Assembly (NCBI GenBank): GCA_964023275.1
Contig: OZ029929.1
Coordinates: forward strand, 1,630,001-1,694,000
Direction: 5' to 3'
From: Norana najaformis
Taxonomy: Eukaryota; Annelida; Clitellata; Crassiclitellata; Hormogastridae
Length of the DNA: 64,000 nt
The first letter of the stretch is position 1. Each line of letters starts with the position of its first letter. The notes under the pieces are model-generated. The model did not search any database. It was not told the origin of the DNA and worked only from the letters and a program-made list of their open reading frames with translations. The position numbers were made by a program, and so were the translations under genes. Below, piece by piece: positions 54,200 to 64,000 of this stretch.

Positions 54200-54440
54200 A
54201 GTGGTGGTGGTGGTGGTGGTGGTCGTGGTGGTGGTGAAGACGATGATGATGATGATGATTATAATAGATTGGATTGTATTAGATGAGATATGAATTGATT
54301 AGATCAGATTAATGTGTTTGATTAGATTATATATGATTAGATTAGATAAATGAATTGGATTGGATTGGAAAAGACAAGATAAGATAAGATAAGATTAGAT
54401 GAGATAAGATCAGATCAAATCAGATCAGGTCAGATTAGAT
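54200..54440. repeat. GGT/GAT trinucleotide then GATTA/GATAA repeats
   Basis: (GGT)n at 54200-54235, (GAT)n to 54260, then AGATTAGAT/AAGATAAGAT to 54440. Confidence 0.9.
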
Positions 54441-54689
54441 TATTGAATTCGGCTCTCAGGGAGACGCTTTGTAGTCTGCCTCCTCCTACGACCAACTGTG
54501 CTGCCACCTGTTGATCGGAGACAACTAGAGGTCGCCACTCGCAGTTGAAATCATTCTGATGATTGGACGGCGAAGAGGATTAGGCGATTATGTCAGGTGA
54601 CGAGATTACGCGCCGGAAATGGCGTCGAAAGCCAAAACCGAAACGAAAACATGTTTTTGTTTTTGCGTCATCGCTGTGTGTGTCGCTAA

Positions 54690-55018
54690 CTCTGTCTGTC
54701 TGTCTGTCGCTGTCTTTGTACGCTTGTGTCTGTGTAACTGATTGTTTTGCTATCTGTAGGTCTTGTCTCACTGCTAATGAGCGTGGCAGTCTGTCTGCGC
54801 GTCTGTCTACCTGTCTGTCTCTCTTTCTGTCTGTCTCTGTTTCTGTGTGCGTCCTTCTTTAATCCTACCGTATACGACGCTCTATAAATCGTCTTATTAT
54901 TACTATTACTACTACTACTACTACCACTACTACTACTACTACTACCACAATAAGAACAAAAACAACAACTACTACTACTATTATTATTATTACTAGTAGT
55001 AGTATTATTATTAATCCC
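54690..55018. repeat. CTGT microsatellite and (ACT)n/(ATT)n
   Basis: CTGTCTGT at 54692-54710 and 54810-54845; ACTACTACT at 54900-54950; TATTATTAT to 55012. No gene. Confidence 0.85.
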
Positions 55019-55064
55019 GTCTGCTTTAGTTTGTTTTACCTGACAACACGAATTCTACCCTGAA

Positions 55065-55345
55065 TTCATCTGTTCTCCTTGTCTCTCTTCTCGCTTCAGT
55101 TCCAAACACCATCCACCCTAGCCATCCGTCTGCATGGCCGATTCTTAGGTCTTGACCTGGAACTGAACCCTTCCTGCCTATCGATTTTGTTTTGACTTAG
55201 CGCCTGAGAATAGGCTGGTTCCCGCGACTTAGCTTGCGTTGGGCGCTGTAGAAATCTCGAGCTTTCGATTACGATTACCTGTCCATTACCTATGGAGGTA
55301 GAACTGCTGTCTTGTCAGAGGGCGCTATATGAATCACAAGATTAG
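55065..55345 (+). repeat. L2-like 3' ends
   Basis: TTCCAAACACCATCCACCCT, GGTCTTGACCTGGAACTGAA, AGCTTGCGTTGGGCGCTGTA and TTTCGATTACGATTA, followed by a second tail, GGGCGCTATATGAATC then AGATTAGATTAG. Confidence 0.75.
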
Positions 55346-55507
55346 ATTAGATTAGTAGCTAGCTAGAGAACGGGTCTCGTTAATCATCAAAGGTAAGTCA
55401 GTCTATTATCGCCAAGACTACCGTCAGTGGACATCTTCCTTTATTTGTTTCTTGTTTAGACCCCTGTGCATTTAATTGCTTGTGCGTTTATCCAAGCCTA
55501 CGATTCG

Positions 55508-55800
55508 TGTGGCACTCTGGTCTATTGGCAACGCGTTTGGTCAGTGATCATGCGGTCGCAGGTTCGACTCTGTGTAACGACCCTGGGGAAGTTGTTTGCG
55601 CACACCGTGCCTCTGTCACCAAGCAGTAGAATTTGGTACCTGCGTAAGCTGGGAAGTAAACGGCTAGTCCTGCGATGCACTGGCCCCGTGTCCAGGACAT
55701 TGGGATTCGTCCATTGCCGGCTCAAGGGTCTAAAGAAAATGAAATGAGTGCCTCCCCTACGTCTCACTTGTGGGATATGGAATACGTTACGATTCCTCGC
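55508..55800 (+). repeat. tRNA-derived SINE, full length
   Basis: CTCTGGTCTATTGGCAACGC, GTCGCAGGTTCGACTC (B box), AGTAGAATTTGGTACC and GGCCCCGTGTCCAGGACATT. Closest in layout to 33868-34150. Confidence 0.85.
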
Positions 55801-55849
55801 TCAACCGGTGGACATATGGCGTGTTTCTTACTTCTTACTAACTTGCTGC

Positions 55850-55990
55850 TGTCAGAAAACGCGCACTATATCTGGCGATGTACGCACACATCATTTTCTT
55901 CCTCTGGCCTTTGAGACGCTTTGCACATTCAGCAACAGCGCCCTAGTTTCTAGCAGACCTTGGGAGGCGTCTCTTGTGCATTTCCGGTGA
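55850..55990 (+). pseudogene. Retroelement fragment (weak)
   Basis: After CTGCTGTCAG the frame reads RTHHFLPLAFETLCTFSNSA and ends at TGA near 55990. THHF.PLA.ET matches the THSFVAIALET stretch of the 10.87 kb retroelement, so this is probably another copy of that family. Confidence 0.4.
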
Positions 55991-56154
55991 CTCGAGGGAA
56001 ACAAGCTCTCTCTTGAAACTGTGATTCAACGCTTTAATGGGTTGTAGTTTTCTATGCCGGATATAAACGAGCCCTTTGCCGTTTCACGTACCTTTTATTT
56101 CTCCGGACTAATTTACGTAGACCTTGGGTACATAGTTAGTGTAAGGAATTTTAG

Positions 56155-56545
56155 TAACAGTAGTAGTAGTAGCAGTAGCAGTAGTAGTGGTGGTCGTGGT
56201 AGTGGTAGTAGTAGTAGTAAATAATATAATAATGAAAAAAATACAAAATAATAAAGTAATAAAAATTAATAAATAAAAATTAAAAATTAAAAATTAAATA
56301 AATTAAAATCAATAAAAGTAGTAGTAGAAGAAGAAGAAGGAGAAGGAGAAGAAGAAGAAGGAGGAGAAGAAGAAGAAGGAGAAGATGACGATGATGAAGA
56401 GGAAGAGGACGAGAAAGAAGAGGAGGAGGAGGAGGAGGAGAAAGAAGAAGAGGACTCTTATTATTTCATACACCAAGGTGCTTTTTTACTACTACAACTA
56501 TTGCTACTACTAGTACTACTACTAATACTACTACATCATCATCAT
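56155..56545. repeat. (AGT)n, AT-rich, (GAA/GGA)n and (ACT)n block
   Basis: AGT trinucleotides at 56158-56220, AAATTAAAAATT to 56310, GAAGAAGGAGAA purine tract 56318-56455, ACTACTACT to 56540. Confidence 0.92.
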
Positions 56546-56734
56546 TATCAGCATCGTAGCCATCGTTAACACCGTCGACTTCATCAGTACGTCAACCAAG
56601 CGCAAACTACGCATTAGAAGGCGAGGAGTAGTTCAACGAAGCGTGTCAACACAATTCCTACCTACCTGTTTACCTTCACCTGGTCTGCCACCTTTAGTGC
56701 GTATCAACACCTGCCCTGGACTCTTTCCTTTCAG

Positions 56735-56846
56735 TCTGAACGCTTCAGAAGAGATTTACAAGCAAATGCTGTTGACTGCCCGTTTTACCAAAGAGCTGGT
56801 GGCTGACAAATCGACGCCAACTAAAATTAGTCGACTATTTGTTTGA
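56735..56846 (+). CDS. Candidate terminal exon, unrecognised
   Basis: The acceptor CTGGACTCTTTCCTTTCAG is close to ideal. One base completes a codon, then LNASEEIYKQMLLTARFTKE and LVADKSTPTKISRLFV, then TGA at 56844. The composition is balanced and the sequence is not part of any repeat seen here. It would be the 3' end of a plus-strand gene whose earlier exons were not found. No family assigned. Confidence 0.4.
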
Positions 56847-56929
56847 GTGGAATGGCTTTTTTGATCCAGTCTGTAGGCATTGACAATTCGCTCGGGGCGG
56901 TTTTTCATTCTATTGAAAGTATAGACAAA

Positions 56930-57400
56930 GACAGACAGACAGACAGACAGACAGACTGACTGACTGACCGACCGACCGACCGACCGACCGACCGACTGAC
57001 TGACTGATTGACTGACATACAGAGTTAGCCAGATAAAGGCAGGCAGGCAAACATAAATACACACATTAATGCATATATACATGCATACATACATGCATAA
57101 AAACATACACACATACATAACTACATTTGTATGTGCATAAATATAATTATACATATATATATATATGCATACATGCATGAATACAACAAACAAATATACA
57201 TAAATATACATATATACAATTATACGTGTATACATGCATGCACATATATGCACATACATACGCCTACATAGTCATACATACATTCATACATAGACACATT
57301 CATACATGCATTCATACAGACATGTAGACAGACACAGGCAGACACAGACAGACACAGGCAGACAAAGACAGACAGACAGACACAGGCAGATAAACGATCG
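56930..57400. repeat. ACAG/ACTG/ACCG and ACATAC microsatellites
   Basis: 56935-57015 steps from ACAG to ACTG to ACCG and back to ACTG. 57050-57310 is CATA-rich; 57318-57390 is CAGACAGACA. Confidence 0.92.
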
Positions 57401-57481
57401 ATGCATAAATTTTTCAGAACCCTTGTTGTACGCAGTTGCTCTCAGCATCAGCATCAATCAGCATCAACGCGCCGAACGTGA

Positions 57482-57960
57482 CCACCACAAAACTACGATA
57501 GAGGCGCTACATAAAAGCCGCACTTCCACGCATACATCTCTGGCGACGCATGCGCAGTTGTGGCTACAGTCGCGCAATAGCCTCCCGAACACAGCCGGAC
57601 GGAGCCGAACACAGCCGGACGGAGCCGAAAGGAGTCGGACGGAGCCGAACACAGCCGGACGGAGCCACCACAAAACTACGATAGAGGCGCTACATAAAAG
57701 CCGCACTTCCACGCATACATCTCTGGCGACGCATGCGCAGTTGTGGCTACAGTCGCGCAATAGCCTCCCGAACACAGCCGGACGGAGCCGAACACAGCCG
57801 GACGGAGCCGAAAGGAGTCGGACGGAGCCGAACACAGCCGGACGGAGCCGAACAGTCGGATGGAGCCGAGCACAGCCGGACGAAGCCGAAAGGAGTCGGA
57901 CAGAGCCGAACACAGCCGGACGGAGTCGAACACAGCCAAACACTGCCGTGGAAGTCCAAA
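57482..57960 (+). repeat. Exact 183 bp tandem duplication plus GCCGAACACAGCCGGACGGA minisatellite
   Basis: 57482-57664 and 57665-57847 look identical base for base. Each contains ATAGAGGCGCTACATAAAAG, GCGACGCATGCGCAGTTGTG and about four ~20 bp GCCGAACACAGCCGGACGGA-type units; the minisatellite continues to 57950. Because 183 is 61 codons, reading frames stay open through both copies; the 232-codon plus-strand ORF and its minus-strand shadows are not supported as genes. Confidence 0.92.
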
Positions 57961-57979
57961 GAGAAGATGACAGGCAGAG

Positions 57980-58375
57980 ATGGTTAATGGACGGATGGGG
58001 ATAAGGAAGAAGAGCAAGATGGAACGACGAGCAGAGGGATAAAAGCAAGGGAGGGAGGGAGAGAGGGATGGATGTATAGAGGAAAGGAGGGAGCGAGCGA
58101 GAGGGAAGGAAAGAGAGGAAAGAACGATGGAACTGAGAAAATTGAGAAAAGTAAGAAGTCGCAAGTCTTAGACTCTGCACACTTTTTGTCTGCATCCTTT
58201 CTAAAGCTGACTTTTCTGCAAGAATGTAAATGATTCTAGAACAAAATATGGACGCACATCAGCCCAGACAGTCGAGGGATATAAAAAATTGTTGCTCATA
58301 AATCTAGACAAAAAGTGGGCATCAACATTAGTTGCTGAGCCTAAGCTAACACTTTTCTACCGATTCTCTACACTA
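57980..58375. other. Purine-rich then unique sequence, no gene seen
   Basis: 57990-58135 is GGAAGGAGGGAG-rich; 58140-58375 is unique DNA with no repeat, exon or RNA signal that I can support. Confidence 0.5.
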
Positions 58376-58399
58376 CTTTTTTAGAGTGTATGGAGGACG

Positions 58400-59240
58400 G
58401 TAGGGAAGAATGTGAAAGGAAGGAGAGTACGAAGAAGGTAAGAATGGAAGGACGGTGAGAGAGAGGAAAGAGAAGCAATAGGAGAGGAAGGGAAGTATGG
58501 AAGTGGGTAAGAATGGAAGGGCGGTAAAAGACAGGAAAAGGGAGGAATGAGAGAGGAAGGGAAGTAGGGAAGAAGGTAAGAATTGAAGGACGGTGAGAGG
58601 GAGGTATGGAAGGAGAGAAGAAGGCAGGGAGAAAAGAAGTACGAAGTGGAAAGACGGAAGAAGTCAGATGCATGGAAGAAGGGAGAAATAGTTGACGGAG
58701 AGAGGGAGGGAAGGGGCGAGCTACAGGGACAAGGGAGTGAGCTATAGGGACAAAGGAGTGAGCTACAGGGACAAAGGAGTGAGCTAAAGGGACAAAGGAG
58801 TGAGCTAAAGGCATAAAGATGTGTGAGCTAAAGGGACAAAGAAGTGAATTAGAGGGAAAAAGGAGTGAGCTACAGGGACAAAGGAGTGACCTAAAGGAGT
58901 GACCTAAAGGCATAAAGATGTGTGATCTAAAGGGACAAAGGAGTAAACTAGAGGGGAAAAGGAGTGAGCTACAGGGACAAAGGAGTGAGCTAAAGGGACA
59001 AAGGAGTGAGTTAAAGGGACAAAGGAGTGAGCTAGAGGGACAAAGGAGTGAGCTAAAGGGAGTGAGCTAAAGGCATAAAGATGTGTGAGCTAAAGGGACA
59101 AAGGAGTGAACTAGAGGGAAAAAGGAGTGAGCTACAGGGACAAAGGAGTGAGTTAAAGGGACAAAGGAGTGAGTTAAAGGGACAAAGGAGTGAGCTAGAG
59201 GGACAAAGGAGTGAGCTAAAGGGACAAAGGGACGGACGAA
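58400..59240. repeat. 21 bp minisatellite (GAGCTAAAGGGACAAAGGAGT)
   Basis: 58400-58700 is GGAAGGA/GAAGG-rich. 58720-59235 holds more than twenty 21 bp units in which GAGCTA(A/C)AGGGACAAAGGA is conserved and AGGCATAAAGATGTGTGAGC recurs at 58808, 58908 and 59071, marking a larger period. The minus-strand LCPFSSL ORFs are repeat translations. 59240-59400 is unique. Confidence 0.85.
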
Positions 59241-59399
59241 TGGGGACAGGAAGAGGGTTGGGGCACTTGGCCAATTAGTTCCGGATTTGAGTGGCGTCGA
59301 TGCCAAGTGAATGAACGATTAGATCTCAGGTGGACGAGAGAGCAGATGAGAAGACGTCGTCGCCCATCTGTCAATAAATTCACCGATGATGCGACAACA

Positions 59400-60000
59400 C
59401 AGGACGCAAGAGGAGGAGGAAGAAGATGAGGAGGAGAAGGAATTGGAAGAGGATGAAATGGAGGAGGATGAAGATGAGGAAAAGGAGGAGCTACATGAGG
59501 GGGAATAGGACGAGGAATAGGACGAGGAATATAAGAAAGAGGAGGAATAGAATGAGGAATAGAATGAGGAATAGAAGGAGGAAGAGGAGGAATTGGAGGA
59601 GGAATAAAAAGGAACAGGAGAAATTGGAGGAGGAAGAAGAGGAGGAGAAGGAATTGGAGGAGGACGAAGAGGAGGTGAAGAAATAGGAAAAGAGGAAAAG
59701 GAGAATTATGGGGAGGAAAAAGAGGAGGAGGAATAGAAGGAGGAAGAAGAGGAAGAAAAAGAATTGAAGGAGAAATAGGAGGAGGGATAGGAGGAAGAAT
59801 AGGAGGAGAAGGAAGAGAACGAAGAGGAGGAAAAGGAATAGGAGGTGGAATAAGGAAAAGAGGAATAGGAAGAGAAAGATTAGAAAGTGGAAGAAGAGGC
59901 GGAAGTGATGGAAGAGAAAGAATAGAAAGAAGAGGAAAAGATGGAAGAGGAAGAAGCGGAAGAGACGAAAGATCAGGACGAGGAAAAGGAAGAGAATAAA
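59400..60000 (+). repeat. 600 bp polypurine tract
   Basis: Almost only G and A on the plus strand (GAGGAGGAAGAAG, AGGAATAGGA). The ORF at 59426-59686 (RRRNWKR) is compositional. Confidence 0.93.
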
Positions 60001-60274
60001 TAATGGCAGGAATACGAAGAAAAAGGGAAGGAGTAGAAGGTGGGAGATTTATCGAGATTTATTCGACCTTCGTCAGCGATTCCTTTTCAACGGCTCTTTC
60101 CGAAGCAAATAGAATTCCGAATCACAGCATCTCATCGATATTGCAGTCATTTTTACCCGTTCATCTTTTCACGGGTGATCGCATAAGACGAGAGAAGGCC
60201 GTGAGCGAAATATGACCCTCACTCATCGCCAATGGACGAATACAGAAGAAGATAATAATAACATCGAGAACAAA

Positions 60275-60545
60275 AATATCATTATCGTCGTCATCATCAT
60301 CATCATCATCATCGTCGTCGTCGTCGTCGACATCGTCATTTTGTTATCATCATCATCATCACCATATTCATCATCATCATCATTTGTCATCATCAACAAC
60401 ATCATCATCATCAACAACATCATCATCATCAACAACATCATCATCATCAACAACAACAACGTCATCATCATCATTGTCTTCATCATTGTAGTCATCATTG
60501 TGAGCATCATTAACAAAGACAACATCGTTATCATCGACAACAACA
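60275..60545. repeat. ATC/GTC/AAC trinucleotide block
   Basis: ATCATCATC, GTCGTCGTC and ATCAACAAC with a 24-base ATCATCATCATCAACAAC-type period at 60400-60450. 60000-60240 before it is unique without a gene. Confidence 0.92.
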
Positions 60546-60599
60546 AACGAATAGGAAATGGCAACTACATTTAGCTAACCTTCAAACCAGAGCTTTTAA

Positions 60600-61235
60600 A
60601 AATGTGTTACCTCTACATATTACCTTCATGTGACCTTACCTTAAATTTTTTTACCTTACCTAAATGACCTTACCTACCAATACTTTAATTTATCATGCCA
60701 TGCTTTACCTTATCTTATTCCCTTAAAGAGGCGCTATATTAATCTATGATTACAACTGCTATTACCTTACTTTAAGTAACCTGATCTAAGGTGCTCAGAG
60801 GCAAAAGGAGAACATGGCGATAATGAACATTAATTTACCTTCTTTTAATTGAACTTACCTTTCCTTACCATACTTTAACAATCAGCCTTACCTGGCACTG
60901 CTTAAATACACCTTGCCTTACTTTAATTTATCTTTCTTTATTTAAATGAATTAACCTTTTTGAAATTTACCTTACCTTAAATCATCTTACCTAATACAGC
61001 CATGCCTTACCTTATCTTAAATCATCTTACCTAGCATTACCATACCTTACCTTATCTTACCTTAAATCATCTTACCTAACATTAGGCCTGCCACACCTTA
61101 CCTTATCTTACCTTAAATCATCTGATCTAATATTTCCATATCTTACCTATTCTTACCATAAATCATCTTACCTAACATTACCATACCTTACCTTATTTTA
61201 TCTTAAATCATCTTACCTCATATTACCTTGCCTAA
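60600..61235. repeat. CCTTACCTTA / AAATCATCTTACCTAA minisatellite
   Basis: Diverged CCTTACCTTA repeats that become a ~45-60 bp unit, CCTTATCTTACCTTAAATCA then TCTTACCTAACATTACCATA, at 60970-61230. An L2-like tail (GAGGCGCTATATTAATC) interrupts at 60728. 61236-61400 is unique; (ATC)/(AGC)/(GTC) runs follow to about 61520. Confidence 0.85.
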
Positions 61236-61544
61236 GCTCTCCGTCTCCCATTCGGCTCCCAAAGTCGCTTATAATCCACTGTAATAACGTTCGATCTAAT
61301 TAGCAGGTGCTCGCCAAAATCTCCTCGCATTCGACCCTAGGTGGCGACAGACGCCGACCTCTGGCGGTGGATTCGAAGAACTAAACTAAGAAGATCAGTT
61401 ACTTATTGCTTTCGTCATCATCATCAGCAGCAGCAGCATCTTTCTTTTTCGCTTTCTTCACTGCTTTCTTGTTCTTCGTCGTCGTCATCGTCGTCGTTGT
61501 CATCACTGTTGTTGTCGCTGCTTTTGCAAGGATATACTCATACT

Positions 61545-61940
61545 TGTAGTCCCACTGTTTAACGACATCTTATGGCAACATAATACATACACACATACAT
61601 ACATATATATATTTGCATAAATATACATGCATATGTATACATATATACATAACTACATGAAAACATACATACATACATATACATACATATATATACATAC
61701 ATACATGCATATATATATACATGCATATATATGTACATACATACACACATATATATATACTTACATACATGCATATATATACATAATTATATACATGCAT
61801 ATATATACATAAATACATAATCACATACAAACATACATACATACACATATACATATATATACATACATACATGTATATATATACATACATACATGTATAT
61901 ATACATGCATACATACACACATACATACATACATCACTTC
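61545..61940. repeat. Family B scrap and CATA microsatellite
   Basis: GTCCCACTGTTTAACGACAT (61548) is the family A/B end, directly joined to ATACATACACACATACATAC DNA (61585-61935). 61940-62220 has no gene. Confidence 0.85.
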
Positions 61941-62224
61941 ACTTACCATACCTTACCTTATCTTACATTACCTAACACTGTGTTATAGACGCCCACTACA
62001 AAGTCATGACCCTAGCGTGTGCGCTACGTGTCGCTAGTGTCACGGCCCTATCATCTCAGCGGTGCATCTCAACCGTCCAATCTGCCTCTTGGCTACACGT
62101 TGAACCACCTGCCCTCGATTGTCTCAAGGTTTAACACTGAATTACCATAACACCACAAGGACAGATTAAAACAGTGTGAGAGAAGGATACATAGAGGGGA
62201 GAAAAAGCTTTATATATAATAGAT

Positions 62225-62366
62225 ACAGACTGACAGTAAGACAGGCGGATCTACAGACAGACAGACAGACGGACACACAAACAGACAAACACACAGACAT
62301 ACAGACACACAGACAGGGTGATAGTCAGACAGACACGCTTACAGACAGAAAGAGAGAATAATAATG

Positions 62367-62414
<48 letters not shown>

Positions 62415-62475
62415 AATAATATAGATAGACATACAGATAAACGCAGACAGACAGACAGACGGAAAAGGACAGAGA
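62225..62475. repeat. ACAG microsatellite
   Basis: ACAGACAGACAGAC runs at 62255-62340 and 62365-62412, and again near 62445. 62480-62620 is unique. Confidence 0.9.
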
Positions 62476-62630
62476 CGGTGACAGCTTTTATTGTTCATAG
62501 AAAGTTGGAACATAAAACTCGACTTGGAAATAGCAATAACGACATAAACATCACTTATTGCAATTTCCATGGAATCAGTTGCTAAGCTACCGGCGCCACG
62601 GCAACCGATTACAACACTCAAAAAGCAGAG

Positions 62631-62728
62631 TCCCATTACACAGTGGTAGAAGTCGAATGATTTTCTCCTCTGCGTCTCGGGGTTTGAATCCCACTGAGTG
62701 GTCTTTAAAAGGCTCTATATTAAGTGTC
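62631..62728 (+). repeat. tRNA-like SINE joined to a CATA array
   Basis: CATTACACAGTGGTAGAAGT (A-box-like), CTCGGGGTTTGAATCCCAC (B box) and the 3' end GGCTCTATATTAAGTG, then CATACATACATA from about 62730. Confidence 0.6.
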
Positions 62729-63172
62729 TATACATACATACATATATGCATACAAACATACATATATGCATACAAACATACATACATACATGGATACATA
62801 CATACATACATACATGCATACACACATACATACATACATCAAAACATACATACACACATACATACATGGATACATACATACATACATGCATACACACATA
62901 CATACATACATCAAAACATACATACACACATACATACATGGATACATACATACATACATACACACATACATACATACAAACATACATACACACATACATA
63001 CATACAAACATACATACACACATACATACATGGATACATACATACATACATATATATATGCATACACACATACACACATACATACATACATGCATACGTA
63101 CATACATACATACATACAAATATACATATACACAGGCACACATACACATACATACACATATACACACATACG
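62728..63172. repeat. CATA/CACA microsatellite with 72 bp higher-order units
   Basis: The block ACATACATACATGGATACAT...CATCAAAACATACATACACA recurs at about 62778, 62850, 62922 and 63018, so the array has a longer period over the tetranucleotide. The ORFs here are repeat-encoded. 63173-63400 is AT-rich without a gene. Confidence 0.9.
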
Positions 63173-63484
63173 GCTAGATGTCACTTTTCATGTAAACAAT
63201 TTTCAACAAAATAATACGATATTTGCCTTAATTAAATTTTGAGATAATCTACTTAGTGCATTTGTCGAAACCAGTCAGTAATTGATTCAATTCACTCTTA
63301 ACAGACGCTTGGAAATAATCCAAAAATGTGTCAGATAAAAAAATACATTTTGTTTTATCAGAGAATAAAATAATTTGAAAGAAACAAGAAAAATGCGGGA
63401 GGTTACTATAATTAAACGCAGTCGATGAATTTGCAACCTCGATTGAAAGGATTTACAAGGCCAATTATTTTATTTTCTTACTTC

Positions 63485-63695
63485 CATTATTTAAACAAAA
63501 TCTTGTGGCTGCCACGGCCGTTAACTTTCTCCTGAGGAACAACATACCCATTCCGTTAATCGCAGTTGACAAATTGGCCTATATAGCATTGACAAAAGCG
63601 TTTTAAAGGTGTCTAATCTCTACTGCTATTTTATTACTAGTTTCCATTGTTTAGCGACATATTATGGCTACAGCGGCCGTTGACGTCTTTTAAGT
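63485..63695 (-). repeat. Family A repeats, reversed
   Basis: AAAATCTTGTGGCTGCCACG, TATATAGCATTGACAAAAGC, GTTTTAAAGGTGTCTAATCT and TTTAGCGACATATTATGGC. 63700-64000 shows nothing I can support. Confidence 0.7.
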
Positions 63696-64000
63696 TCTTA
63701 TTTATTTACAGTGTATTGTTCATATTTTCTGTTAATGATTTTCGCTCGTTCATTTTGACATTTTCAATTCGTATTTCTATGGTTTTCTGACATTCTTTGT
63801 GGCGTTAAGGTATTCTCTAAAGACTGAGACGGGCGAAGGGGAGCCTCCTGGATTGCTGACGGTTTTTGGAGCTGACTTCTTTATTTTACAGTTTTCCCTC
63901 CAAATACATATTATATTCTATTTTAAACTGACATTTAATATATATTTTTAATTGGCCATTTAGCTCTTTCGTCATCAAGGCCTTTTCTCAAGCCACGTCA

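Noticed and set aside
54281..54440. GATTAGAT runs considered as telomere-like repeats
   Set aside because: The period and sequence vary (GATTA/GATAA/GATCA) and do not match TTAGGG; an ordinary microsatellite.
57306..58195. 232-codon plus-strand and 243-codon minus-strand ORFs
   Set aside because: Created by the exact 183 bp duplication (61 codons) and a ~20 bp minisatellite; no conserved domain.

Overview
The window is animal nuclear DNA, most likely from a marine invertebrate. Coding sequence is sparse. Long introns and spacers are filled with microsatellites, minisatellites, L2-like LINE 3' ends whose tails read GGCGCTATATAA or (TTACGA)n, and tRNA-derived SINEs. There is no bacterial-type gene layout. 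The phylum cannot be fixed from the sequence; lophotrochozoan, echinoderm, hemichordate and amphioxus-like genomes all remain possible.

Genes I can support: (1) a single-exon glycogen-targeting subunit of protein phosphatase 1 (PPP1R3 family) at 6268-7263 (+). (2) The last three coding exons of RYK/Derailed, the Wnt-binding atypical receptor tyrosine kinase, at 32651-32506, 32043-31910 and 31320-31209 (-). These exons are too short to appear as long ORFs, but the kinase motifs and intron phases fit. (3) An intronless class-A GPCR of FMRFamide-receptor type at 51895-53190 (-). (4) An intact transposase-like gene at 7925-9616 (-) inside a complete DNA transposon (7714-10066).

Weaker gene evidence: a minus-strand gene with three phase-compatible exons (26044-25944, 25669-25566, 24262 to about 23935); a coiled-coil exon at 14789-14918 (+) with an internal TAG; a possible 3' terminal exon at 21611 (+); and orphan candidate exons at 36824, 37315, 47578, 49473 and 56735.

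Layout: 1-4.3 kb is LINE remnants, SINEs and ATCC/CTGT/TATG arrays. 4.3-10.3 kb is the PPP1R3-like locus, with a 31-32 bp minisatellite upstream and a 45 bp minisatellite downstream that the transposon interrupts. 10.3-15 kb holds retroelement fragments, a foldback-like unit and a POU-octamer-like tandem repeat. 15.0-21.5 kb is a 6.5 kb GATGTT satellite almost free of C on the plus strand. 22.5-22.9 kb is a 120 bp higher-order repeat. 23-26.1 kb is the unidentified minus-strand gene. 27.5-30.6 kb is a ~690 bp tandem array with a SINE piece embedded in each unit. 31.2-32.7 kb is RYK. 33-49 kb is dominated by two related short repeat families (called A and B here) that share one end. 51-54.2 kb is the GPCR and a promoter-like patch. 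54.2-64 kb is mostly simple repeats, plus an exact 183 bp duplication, a 21 bp minisatellite and a long purine tract.

The genes do not form a pathway; they are unrelated loci separated by repeats. The best leads are the RYK splice acceptor with an in-frame TAG, the modular A/B repeats, and the transposon whose insertion site can be read from the host minisatellite.
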